Shown: positions 1-7,947 of the stretch, piece after piece
Layout: each line of letters begins with the position of its first letter
How positions within the stretch are numbered: the first letter of the stretch is position 1
Origin: an uncultured Saprospiraceae bacterium
GTDB taxonomy: Bacteria; Bacteroidota; Bacteroidia; Chitinophagales; Saprospiraceae
Direction: 5' to 3'
NCBI GenBank assembly: GCA_937930625.1
Contig: CALHBW010000480.1
Location: forward strand, 1-13,852
Length of the DNA stretch: 13,852 nt
Notes under the pieces: generated by a model
What the model saw: the letters and a program-made list of their open reading frames with translations, nothing else
What the model was told of the DNA's origin: nothing
Databases searched by the model: none
Made by a program: the position numbers and the translations under genes

Positions 1-593
1 ATTTCAATTATCTTTGACACGGCGAAACTTGTTTGTTGATTGTCTGTAAATTTTTATCAATAATACAAAGTTTCGCCATTTTTACAATACACTAACTTTC
101 AGCGTAATTCATATAAGGATTTTAAGAGGTTAGTAGTATTCATAATAAATTGAGAAATTATTTTTAATATTTTTAAAAAATTAATAATCAATGCTTTTTA
201 AATACTTATTTTGTTAACTTTTAAAATAATTTCTAATTATAAGAATGTAACCAACCGTAAAAAATACGTCAATATTGAGGTAACAAACTCGTACCTCTGC
301 ATTATCACCCTGTCACGAAATAACACTTAGTGATATTATATAAATGCTATATTTTAAGTGTTTTTTGTAAGAATAAGCTTGCCATAAATTGTTGAAAAAA
401 ATATTTTAAAGGTCTATTCGGAAATAGGGTCAACCTTTTTTGGTAATATTTCGTCTTAGTAACGAACACATAATAAATTCCGCATTTCGACGAGGTTATT
501 TACTCGTTACTTAGTACAATATTTAGCTATTCACGGATAAAATTAATAACAAAAATAAATAGACACAGGCAAAAGGCTAAATCTAACATTTTA
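1..593. other. AT-rich non-coding region upstream of the exoprotein gene
   Basis: I see no convincing gene here. The stretch is very AT-rich with stops in all frames. It holds a 10-bp perfect inverted repeat (21-30 with 68-77, GGCGAAACTT and its complement), a hairpin with a T-run near 322-366, and an 8-bp inverted repeat AGTAACGA/TCGTTACT (458-465 with 504-511). The AGTAACGA word recurs in front of the pirin gene at 12390-12397. TATCTTTG at 9-16 matches the Bacteroidota -7 motif TAnnTTTG, but its -33 partner would lie outside the window and the site is almost 580 bases from the next start, so I do not assign it to a gene. Confidence 0.6.
322..366 (+). terminator. Possible hairpin terminator with T-run
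   Basis: AACACTTA (322-329) pairs perfectly with TAAGTGTT (355-362), and the right arm runs into seven consecutive T bases (361-366 and beyond the stem). The 25-base loop is long and AT-rich, with only a weak inner stem. It could end a transcript entering from the left edge. The long loop makes this uncertain. Confidence 0.3.
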
Positions 594-3500
594 ATGACAA
601 TTTTTACAAATATTATGAATGGCATACTTACTAAGTTGAAGCAGTATATCGTACTTGTGTGGTGTCTTATGGGAACTGTGATAGCTAGCGGACAGTTCAC
701 GGAGATTGAGTTTAGTGCAGAACGTGGATTTTACGATAATCCCTTCACAGTAGAGTTGGTTGCGGACGACCCCTCTGCAATTATTCGTTACACAACGGAT
801 AATACCAAGCCAAGTACCTCATACGGAACAATATATAACAGTCCGATTAATATTTCGAATACGACTTCTATTCGTGCCATAGCATACAACGGGGCAGGAG
901 CGATACCTGTCGTGACACATACCTATATTTTTCTGGATGATATTATCACTGCCTCATACATGGAGACCAATATCACCAATAGTGCGACTTATGGTTCACA
1001 GATGCGTAATTCTTTGTTGGCGGTTCCTACTATTTCGTTGGTTTCTTCTGATGTCAATTCCAATAATTCGATTGATACAGAGGTAGAAACTTCGGTAGAA
1101 ATGTTTTTTCCTGATGGTACTTCTGCATTTCAGGCACATAGCGGCATACAGACTTGGGGCGGTAGCCCTACAAATTTAAAGAAGCATTACCGACTCGAAT
1201 TTAAAAGTATTTACGGTACTTCAAAATTAAAATATCCTGTTTTTGATGATGACGGGTATGATTATCCGATACCTGCGGTCAACGAATTTAATAAATTATT
1301 ACTAAGAGGTGGTAGCCAAGATGGTCTAAACTGTGAATATTGCGACGAGTCGCAAGCGCAGTACATTCGCAATCGTTTTATCTGGGATGTACAAATGGAA
1401 ATGGGCTATCCCGCGCCGCACGGACGCTTTGTACATGTGTATGTCAATGGAGAATACATGGGACAATACCACCTCATGGAACGTCCGGATGAGGCGTGGT
1501 TTGAATCCTATTATTTTCCTGAAAAAATGAAAGAGCAGATAGAAGTTCGTAAAAGTGATAGATACTGGAACGAGCCTGTATCACCAACTTTTTATAGCCA
1601 AATGGTATCAGCAGGTTATAATGAAAATTATATCGATAAGCAACAAGCCGCTGATTATGCGATTTTGAATGATTATGGCGCGAACTTCGACTGGGGAACA
1701 ACACACAATAATCTCGGTGGAGCAGACCCCTTACCGGGCAATGGCGGTTACAAATTCGTGGTGTGGGATTTTGATTTGACACTGGGTAATGTAGGGGTAT
1801 TTGGTGCTACTTATGCTCCTTTAGTGGATCATAATAGTTTAGGAAATACAGGACCTATCCCCACTAGTGTCAACGATAATAACGAATTTAAAATCATGGA
1901 AGGGGATAGAATAGAGTGCCATTGCTTTAATGATGGTGTACTCACCCCCGCTGTTTTGGATGACATGTATATGGAACGTGCCAATCAGGTACAGTTGCCA
2001 TTGATAGCAGAATCGGCGCGTTGGGGAAATAAAACCTTTGATTTTAGTAGCCATACGGAGAAAGCCAATTGGGATGTCAACGATGAATGGATAACCGAAC
2101 GAGAAGATGTTCGTAATAATTATTTGCTCGATCGTACCCATAACCTCGTTACTTACTATCGAAATGCGGGGCGTTATCCAAATACAAAAAGCATACAATA
2201 TAGTCAATATGGCGGTGAAGTCAATTCGGGCTATCAACTAACGCTTTCCAACCCAAATGGCAATGGAACGATTTACTATACCACAGATGGCTCTGACCCT
2301 CGTTTGGAAGGCGGCGGTATTTCTGCCTCTGCACAAATATATGACGACGAACAACCAATTACTATCACCGGACCAATAGAAATTCGTGCGCGTGTACGCA
2401 TTAATTCCTCTACTTGGTCTGCCATGTGTCCGCGTCGATTTTATGTAGCACAAGACCGTTCTACCCTCGTTATCAATGAAATACACTATCATGCAGATAG
2501 TATTTGTCGCTTTATAGATTGGAACGAAACAGAATATCTCGAAATCAAAAATACAGGCAACACGACACTCAATATGACCGATTGCCGATTCTCTTCGGGA
2601 ATTACTTATACTTTTCCGTGGAATGCGACAATCGCTCCCGGACAAATCATTGTACTGGCAGAAAATGCGCTAATATTTCAACAAGAATTTGGCTTCGCAC
2701 CCTACGACCAATACAAAGGTGAACTCAGTAACGATGGCGAAACGCTTACTCTAGTTGATTATAAAAACGAAGTATTGGACAATGTTCAGTTCAACGACCA
2801 AAACCCCTGGGATGAAATGCCCGACGGTTTTGGTTCTTCCCTTGAATTGCGGCATCCTTCACTCGACAATGCAGACCCGCTGAATTGGTTTCGTTCCGAC
2901 CAAGCCTGTGGAGGCACACCCGGTTACGACAATAGCCGACTGTGTGATTCGCCTGCCGAGTCCATTGTTATTAATGAAATTAATTATAATTCAAATAACG
3001 GCGTCACCGACCCCGGCGACTGGATAGAGCTTTATAATCCCAATAATACAGCAGTCGATATTTCTGATTGGGAATTTTATGATAATGTCAATCAATTTAT
3101 CATTCCTGCGGGAACAGTGATTCAGCCTGACGAATACTTGGTACTCGTAGAAAATGCGGAGATGTTTACGGGTATCTTCCCACAAGTTGCCAATTATATC
3201 GGTGATTTCGCATTTAATGTCAGTAAAAAAGGAGAACGCGTTTCTTTGTTTGATAAGGATAAATGCATATCTGACTATGTAGTATTCAATGATAAAGCAC
3301 CTTGGCCCACCGAGCCGGATGGCTTAGGACCTACCTTGTCGCTTATTAATCCTTATAATGGATTAGATAATAGCTTGCCGGGTTCGTGGGAGTCTTCTTC
3401 TGCCATCAATTCAGCATACGGTACGCCCGGACGTATCAATGTGCCTTGTAAGGAGAGTGATATAATACCACCGCCGCTGGTTTGTCCGAATATTCCTGCT

Positions 3501-6500
3501 ACATTCACCCTAGATAATGCCTATCCTGATGTTGATTATACTTGGTTCGTTCAAGGGGCAACTCCACCGACGGGGACAGGAAGTACTATCTCCGTAACAT
3601 GGTCGAATCCCGGTACATACATCGTTCAGCTTGCCAATAAATATTTTGAATGTACTAGTGTAAAAACCTTCCAAGTAACGATTGATTGTACCGTTTCGGA
3701 TAGTTACATTACACCGGAAGACGTATCCTTGAATGATATAGTGTCTAATGCTCCTGCCGGTTCTGTAAGTAGTATTATATCCGGTACGGCTAATGGTACA
3801 CTTTCATTCAATCCTGATGGTACATTTAATTATGTACCTGACCCTGATTTTTCCGGTACGGATAATTTTATTTATGAGACATGTGAAAGTATAGCCGAGC
3901 CGGATACGACTATATATTCTTCCATTAAAAATTATTCGGGACAAGTCATTACAGGCACTGATGATGTAGAAGAAAATTCAGTAGATGGTCTGATTAATAG
4001 CGGAAGTGGCGACCTTGATTTATTGGTAGATGGTGGCGAAGTCTTTGCCGCAGTAGGTATTCGCATACCTAATATAAGTGTGCCTTCGGGAGCGGTTATC
4101 ACCAATGCTTACTTGCAATTTGTAGCAGATGAAGCGCAATCAGGCACAACTAATATCACCATTGCTGCCGAAGATACAGGCAATGCTGCTGCATTGACCA
4201 CTACGGCATATAGCATCACTTCAAAAACAAAAACAAGCGCAAGTACAGCTTGGAGTCCGCTTCCGTGGACACTTCAGAGTACGTATCAAAGCGCGGATAT
4301 TAGCCCGGTGATTCAAGAGTTAATTGATAGAGGAGATTGGTCAACGGGCAATGCCATGACCTTTATTTTGGAAGGAACGGGAACACGTACTGCCGAAAGT
4401 TATGATGGCGGAGCTAGTGTAGCACCAAAGCTATTTATTAATTACGAAACGGTGGATTCTATCGTTATTTCGCAAGTAAATACACCAACGTGTATTCCTT
4501 CTTTGGTCGAAATAGAAGTCACGCCTGTCAATGATAAACCTATTGCCACAGATGATAATAATACGACCAATGAGGATACGCCTGTTAGTGGCAATGTACA
4601 AACGAATGATAGCGATATAGAAGACGCTACATTGACTGCTAACATTGCGACCCCGACAGCGAATGGCAATGTCGTACTCAACCCGGACGGTACATACACT
4701 TACACGCCCGACCCCGATTTTAATGGTACAGATACCTTTGAATATCAGGTTTGCGATAGTGGTGCACCCGCAGAATGTGATGCAGCAATTGTTACGATTA
4801 CGGTTAATGCTGTCAACGATGTACCTGTGGTGACGGATGATAGTGAAACGATTGCAGAGGATTCGAGTTTGAGCAGTGACGTATCGTCGAATGATAGTGA
4901 TGTAGAAAGTACATTGATATACAATACAACTCCTGTCACACCTCCTGCGAATGGTACATTGACCCTCAATACCGATGGCACATACACCTACACGCCCAAT
5001 GCGGATTTTAGCGGAACAGATACCTTTGAATATGAAGCCTGTGATAATGGTACACCCGCATTATGCGAAACAGCAACGGTGACAATTACCGTTGCGCCGC
5101 TTCCTGATGCACCTATTGCAACTAATGATATATTAACGACAGATGAAGAAACATCTATTTCAGGTAATATCGTTCAAAATGATACAGAACCGGACGGAGA
5201 AAACCTTATAGTATATATTACTTTTATCACGCCTCCGGCGAATGGTTCAGCATTCTTAGTCAGTAGTGGGTATTTCTCTTACACGCCAAATCCGGACTTT
5301 AGTGGTGTAGATACTGCCGAATATCAAGTTTGCGATACCGGAAATCCTGTATTGTGTGATACGGCAATGATTATTATAAATGTAACTCCATTGCCTGATG
5401 CCCCCGTCGCAGTAGATGATATAGAAACTACGCCCGAAGATATGCCTGTCAGTAGCGATGTAACTTTGAATGACAGTGACCCCGACGGCGATGTTTTGAC
5501 GGTGACTTTACCGCCTTTAGTGTCTCCTGCTTTTGGTAATTTGATATTAAATGCAGATGGTACATATACCTACGCACCCAATCCGAATTATCATGGTACA
5601 GATACCTTTGAATACGAAGTGTGCGATGACCAGACACCGTCTGCCTGCGATACGGCTACGGTCTTGATTACGATTGATAGTATAAATGATGCACCACTTG
5701 CAATGCCAGATACGCTATACATGTTGGCAAATAGTACATTGCAAGATAATATCATACTTAACGATAGCGATATTGAAAATCATAATCTCGTGGCAATGAC
5801 AACGCCAATGGCAGTTCCGCTTAACGGTACGCTTGTCATTGACCCGAACGGTAATATCGACTATACACCAAATCCGAATTTTATTGGTATAGAAACATTT
5901 AGTTATGAGGTTTGCGATGATGGCACTCCAACGGCATGTAGCACAGCAGAGGTCGTCATTATTATAGAACCGGATTGTATCGACATACAGCTTGCTGTTT
6001 GGATAGAAGGACCGTTTATATCGACTATATCAGTAATGACCACGGCACTCAACACAAGCAGAGGTTTGCTACCGGGACAAACACCGATTAGCGATTTGGC
6101 AGTACCCACCCCGGCAGGACAACCTTACAATCGAGTACCGTGGAACTACACGGGCACAGAAGGTGCAGGTTGGACAGATGCAGATTATACTGTTAGTGTG
6201 GTGGATTGGATGTTGATTTCTTTCCGTACAGATGTTGCCAGTAATACAGAAGTCGCCAAAACTGCTGCTTTATTGCACAAAGACGGTACGGTTAGTTTCC
6301 CTGACAGATGTGTATTGGATACGGGAGTAGGTGTAGATTCTGTGTATATCGTCGTGGAGCATCGTAGTCATATGGGAATCATGTCACCACAAGCTATACC
6401 TATCACGAATAGTACATTGGTCTATGATTTTCGTACAAGCGACAGCTATCGTGATATAACGAGTTTCGGGCAAAAGCAACTTCCAACAGGTGAGTGGTGT

Positions 6501-6701
6501 ATGTACTCAGGTGATGCGAACCAAAATGCTGATGCGGTCAGTTACGACATCAATGGACAAGATAAATCCATTTGGGTGGACGATAACGGTATCTTTGATA
6601 GTTACCTTGATACCGACTTCGACCTCAATGGCGATGTCAATGGTGGAGATAAAACACTCTGGTTTGATAATAACGGTATATCATCGCGTGTACCTAAATA
6701 A
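594..6701 (+). CDS. Secreted CotH-kinase / lamin-tail / cadherin-like repeat protein with dockerin-like C-terminus
   Basis: This is a 2035-residue modular exoprotein. Residues 8-33 form a Sec signal peptide (hydrophobic QYIVLVWCLMGTVIASG), so the ATG at residue 8 (base 615) is a plausible alternative start. Domains in order: chitobiase C-terminal-like fold ~40-113; CotH-type atypical kinase ~145-480, with LLLRGGSQDG, VYVNGEYMGQYHLMERPD and the acidic WDFDLTLGN (389-399); a second chitobiase-like fold ~540-617; two lamin-tail domains starting VINEI (~624-735, ~789-905); a PKD-like domain ~960-1031; a cadherin-like repeat interrupted by a jelly-roll-like domain (1100-1288); five intact repeats (1313-1794); a conserved C-terminal module ~1795-1970; and paired dockerin-like loops 1973-2028 (DLNGDVNGGD). 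No T9SS sorting domain is visible at the C-terminus. CotH proteins in Bacillus are protein kinases; activity here is inferred. The stop codon lies inside a 7-bp tandem repeat. Confidence 0.95.
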   Translation: MTIFTNIMNGILTKLKQYIVLVWCLMGTVIASGQFTEIEFSAERGFYDNPFTVELVADDPSAIIRYTTDNTKPSTSYGTIYNSPINISNTTSIRAIAYNGAGAIPVVTHTYIFLDDIITASYMETNITNSATYGSQMRNSLLAVPTISLVSSDVNSNNSIDTEVETSVEMFFPDGTSAFQAHSGIQTWGGSPTNLKKHYRLEFKSIYGTSKLKYPVFDDDGYDYPIPAVNEFNKLLLRGGSQDGLNCEYCDESQAQYIRNRFIWDVQMEMGYPAPHGRFVHVYVNGEYMGQYHLMERPDEAWFESYYFPEKMKEQIEVRKSDRYWNEPVSPTFYSQMVSAGYNENYIDKQQAADYAILNDYGANFDWGTTHNNLGGADPLPGNGGYKFVVWDFDLTLGNVGVFGATYAPLVDHNSLGNTGPIPTSVNDNNEFKIMEGDRIECHCFNDGVLTPAVLDDMYMERANQVQLPLIAESARWGNKTFDFSSHTEKANWDVNDEWITEREDVRNNYLLDRTHNLVTYYRNAGRYPNTKSIQYSQYGGEVNSGYQLTLSNPNGNGTIYYTTDGSDPRLEGGGISASAQIYDDEQPITITGPIEIRARVRINSSTWSAMCPRRFYVAQDRSTLVINEIHYHADSICRFIDWNETEYLEIKNTGNTTLNMTDCRFSSGITYTFPWNATIAPGQIIVLAENALIFQQEFGFAPYDQYKGELSNDGETLTLVDYKNEVLDNVQFNDQNPWDEMPDGFGSSLELRHPSLDNADPLNWFRSDQACGGTPGYDNSRLCDSPAESIVINEINYNSNNGVTDPGDWIELYNPNNTAVDISDWEFYDNVNQFIIPAGTVIQPDEYLVLVENAEMFTGIFPQVANYIGDFAFNVSKKGERVSLFDKDKCISDYVVFNDKAPWPTEPDGLGPTLSLINPYNGLDNSLPGSWESSSAINSAYGTPGRINVPCKESDIIPPPLVCPNIPATFTLDNAYPDVDYTWFVQGATPPTGTGSTISVTWSNPGTYIVQLANKYFECTSVKTFQVTIDCTVSDSYITPEDVSLNDIVSNAPAGSVSSIISGTANGTLSFNPDGTFNYVPDPDFSGTDNFIYETCESIAEPDTTIYSSIKNYSGQVITGTDDVEENSVDGLINSGSGDLDLLVDGGEVFAAVGIRIPNISVPSGAVITNAYLQFVADEAQSGTTNITIAAEDTGNAAALTTTAYSITSKTKTSASTAWSPLPWTLQSTYQSADISPVIQELIDRGDWSTGNAMTFILEGTGTRTAESYDGGASVAPKLFINYETVDSIVISQVNTPTCIPSLVEIEVTPVNDKPIATDDNNTTNEDTPVSGNVQTNDSDIEDATLTANIATPTANGNVVLNPDGTYTYTPDPDFNGTDTFEYQVCDSGAPAECDAAIVTITVNAVNDVPVVTDDSETIAEDSSLSSDVSSNDSDVESTLIYNTTPVTPPANGTLTLNTDGTYTYTPNADFSGTDTFEYEACDNGTPALCETATVTITVAPLPDAPIATNDILTTDEETSISGNIVQNDTEPDGENLIVYITFITPPANGSAFLVSSGYFSYTPNPDFSGVDTAEYQVCDTGNPVLCDTAMIIINVTPLPDAPVAVDDIETTPEDMPVSSDVTLNDSDPDGDVLTVTLPPLVSPAFGNLILNADGTYTYAPNPNYHGTDTFEYEVCDDQTPSACDTATVLITIDSINDAPLAMPDTLYMLANSTLQDNIILNDSDIENHNLVAMTTPMAVPLNGTLVIDPNGNIDYTPNPNFIGIETFSYEVCDDGTPTACSTAEVVIIIEPDCIDIQLAVWIEGPFISTISVMTTALNTSRGLLPGQTPISDLAVPTPAGQPYNRVPWNYTGTEGAGWTDADYTVSVVDWMLISFRTDVASNTEVAKTAALLHKDGTVSFPDRCVLDTGVGVDSVYIVVEHRSHMGIMSPQAIPITNSTLVYDFRTSDSYRDITSFGQKQLPTGEWCMYSGDANQNADAVSYDINGQDKSIWVDDNGIFDSYLDTDFDLNGDVNGGDKTLWFDNNGISSRVPK
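3891..4457 (+). other. Jelly-roll/DNRLRE-like domain nested inside a cadherin-like repeat
   Basis: Residues ~1100-1288 of the exoprotein contain VGIRIPNISVPSGAVITNAY, LQFVADEAQSGTTNITI, the helix DISPVIQELIDRGDWSTGNA and GTGTRTAESYDGG. This pattern is familiar from beta-sandwich (DNRLRE-like) modules of secreted bacterial proteins. It sits between Cys1097 (FIYETC) and Cys1300 (NTPTC). In the five following repeats the two corresponding cysteines are only seven residues apart. The domain name is from memory of the family pattern; the insertion itself is visible directly. Confidence 0.7.
4530..5975 (+). repeat. Five tandem cadherin/Ig-like protein repeats of ~96 residues
   Basis: Residues 1313-1407, 1408-1503, 1504-1600, 1601-1697 and 1698-1794 are successive copies. 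Each has the order NDxP / xEDxxxS / NDSD / ANGxLxLNxDGTYTYTPNPDFxGTDTFEYEVCD / C / TATVTI. A conserved cysteine pair spaced C-x7-C is present in every copy and may close a beta-hairpin. The acidic ND and DSD positions suggest calcium binding. The copies have diverged at DNA level, so this is an old expansion rather than a recent slippage product. A sixth copy upstream is split by the nested domain. Confidence 0.85.
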
Positions 6702-6732
6702 TGGATAATGGATAATGGATAATGGATAATGA
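6698..6732 (+). repeat. ATAATGG heptanucleotide tandem repeat
   Basis: Four exact ATAATGG copies (6698-6725) are followed by a variant ATAATGA (6726-6732). The first copy contains the TAA stop of the exoprotein gene. The complementary array, three CCATTAT copies at 7094-7114, contains the stop of the convergent minus-strand gene. Because the unit is 7 bases, successive copies place TAA in all three frames of the strand that each gene reads. Confidence 0.9.
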
Positions 6733-7114
6733 TTAATTTTGAGATAAATTTATTAGCATGTTTAGAATTGCAGTTGACACTTTTGCTCTCATATTAAATA
6801 AATGTAAAATGTAAAATAATAAATGTAAAATGTAAAAGTTGTATTATGCGAGCGAACGCGAGATATTCCTTATTTTATTGATTTTTAAACTTTTAAACAA
6901 TAAAAAAACGAAAATGTATTGCACACGTACTACAAGCACTTTTACATTTTAAATTTGATATTTTACATTTTACATTTCAAAAAAGTGTCAACTACTTTTA
7001 CAGCAAATTTAAACATGCCAATTTATTTCATAAATTTTTTGAAAAAAACGCATTTTATTTTTTTATTAATTAATGAAAAAATAAATTTATTATCCATTAT
7101 CCATTATCCATTAT
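6698..7114. repeat. 417-bp imperfect palindrome spanning the convergent intergenic region
   Basis: The outer arms are a perfect 26-bp inverted repeat (6698-6723 with 7089-7114) made of ATAATGG units on the left and CCATTAT units on the right. Nested arms follow: 6757-6771 with 7003-7017 (13 of 15 match), 6772-6784 with 6981-6993 (13 of 13), and 6800-6838 with 6939-6977 (36 of 39, built from TGTAAAA words). A small central stem pairs 6873-6880 with 6898-6905. Both flanking stop codons (6699-6701 on plus, 7111-7113 on minus) lie inside the outer arms. It could be a bidirectional transcription end, a MITE-like element, or a product of template switching. I see no gene and no clear target-site duplication. 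Confidence 0.85.
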
Positions 7115-7752
7115 AACGCCCAATTTTTGCCTACTTCTTCCACTGGAATACACCCGATGTATTTGCCCGGTACCGGGTCATAGTTTAGGTGGTTTGTGGC
7201 AATTTCTTTACTACCAAAATAGGTACTTGTGGCGAGGTTTTTTACATTGCTTAGGAATTTATAGGCATAAAATTTATCTTTGTCCTTAGCTGCTACGTCG
7301 TCTTCTGAAGCATAAATCAATGCGCCAATTTCTTCTTTGCGACTTTCATTTTTCTTACCAATCCAATCCTCTAACACTTCCGTCAATTGCTCACGATTGG
7401 CATCTAAGCCCGATCCCAAATCGAATTTTTGCTTGACGGCATCTTGAAAGGCACTCAAGCCTTTATTAAAGACTCTTTGGTCATCTTTTTTGTAGAACCT
7501 GTCGAGTACCACATTGACATATTTGATAATGCCAACATCTTTTGCACCCGGCGTGTCGGTGGCAGGGAGCATAATGTCCATGATTTCTTCTACAAATCCC
7601 GCATTTTTAGCGTTCATCAAACCACTTGCTGCATTGGCAACGGTGCCTGTGGTATCTGATTTGCAACCGCTTATCAAACTCAATAATGTACCGGAAGATA
7701 CTGTAATTCCGACTCCGATAGATATATTTTTTATTGCACTTCTTCTGTTCAT
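7111..7752 (-). CDS. Gluconate 2-dehydrogenase subunit 3 family protein, Tat lipoprotein
   Basis: The 213-residue product starts MNRRSAIKNISIGVG, a twin-arginine leader (RR at 3-4). It continues through a hydrophobic stretch to the lipobox I-S-G-C with Cys30, so it is probably exported folded through Tat and then lipidated. The diagnostic family segment is IMLPATDTPGAKD (residues 60-72), followed by helices with KYVNVVLDRFY and LTEVLEDWIGKK. In known gluconate and glucose dehydrogenases this small subunit binds the FAD subunit and supplies its export signal. It lies downstream of two GMC subunits on the same strand, 192 bases after the nearer one, and is presumably co-transcribed. No cytochrome c subunit is in the window. 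The start codon is preceded by TTCACTCATT words shared with the leader of the GMC B gene. Confidence 0.88.
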   Translation of the reverse strand: MNRRSAIKNISIGVGITVSSGTLLSLISGCKSDTTGTVANAASGLMNAKNAGFVEEIMDIMLPATDTPGAKDVGIIKYVNVVLDRFYKKDDQRVFNKGLSAFQDAVKQKFDLGSGLDANREQLTEVLEDWIGKKNESRKEEIGALIYASEDDVAAKDKDKFYAYKFLSNVKNLATSTYFGSKEIATNHLNYDPVPGKYIGCIPVEEVGKNWAL

Positions 7753-7755
7753 ATT

Positions 7756-7793
7756 AATGAGTGAATTTTGAATGAGTGAATGAGTGAATTTTA
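7756..7793. repeat. GAATGAGT word cluster just upstream of the subunit 3 start
   Basis: TAATGAGTGAATTTTGAATG and further GAATGAGTGAATTTT copies sit immediately upstream of the start. On the coding strand they read TTCACTCATT leading directly into the ATG. A related cluster at 9673-9713 occupies the same position before the GMC B gene, so both genes share a repeat-derived leader in place of a recognisable ribosome binding site. Confidence 0.7.
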
Positions 7794-7947
7794 ATGCTAC
7801 AATGCTGAAATGCGATAATGCTATAATTGATTAATGAATGAATTTTGAGTGAATGAATGAATCATTTTGAGTGAGTTTATATGATTCATTCATTTAAAAT
7901 TCATTCATTACATTGTAGCATTGTATCATTATCGCATTGTAACATTA
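7789..7947. repeat. Imperfect palindrome between GMC B and subunit 3
   Basis: Nested inverted arms include 7832-7846 with 7896-7910 (15 of 15), 7809-7820 with 7927-7938 (12 of 12, AATGCGATAATG), and a central hairpin 7852-7865 with 7881-7894 (14 of 14, 15-base loop). The words are variants of AATGCTACAATG and GAATGAATG. The right end includes the TAA stop of the GMC B gene (7945-7947). It may end or attenuate transcription between the two co-directional genes, or protect the upstream mRNA end. Confidence 0.8.

Noticed and set aside
9..16. TATCTTTG as the promoter of the exoprotein gene
   Set aside because: It matches the -7 motif, but it would give a leader of over 570 bases, and its -33 element cannot be seen. 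Likely chance or related to another transcript.
4530..5975. Recent DNA-level tandem duplication in the cadherin-like repeats
   Set aside because: The copies are alike in protein but clearly diverged in nucleotide sequence, so recent slippage or recombination is not supported.
6698..6732. ATAATGG array as a CRISPR-like repeat
   Set aside because: Units are 7 bases, contiguous and without spacers; there are no cas genes.
6698..7114. Classification of the palindrome as a standard MITE or IS remnant
   Set aside because: Inverted ends are present, but there is no clear target-site duplication, no transposase remnant, and the ends are tandem 7-mers inside stop codons. Kept as an unclassified palindrome.
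6919..7116. 65-codon open frame in the convergent intergenic region
   Set aside because: It consists of the palindrome's T-rich arm and encodes low-complexity residues; it ends in the CCATTAT array. No sign of coding.
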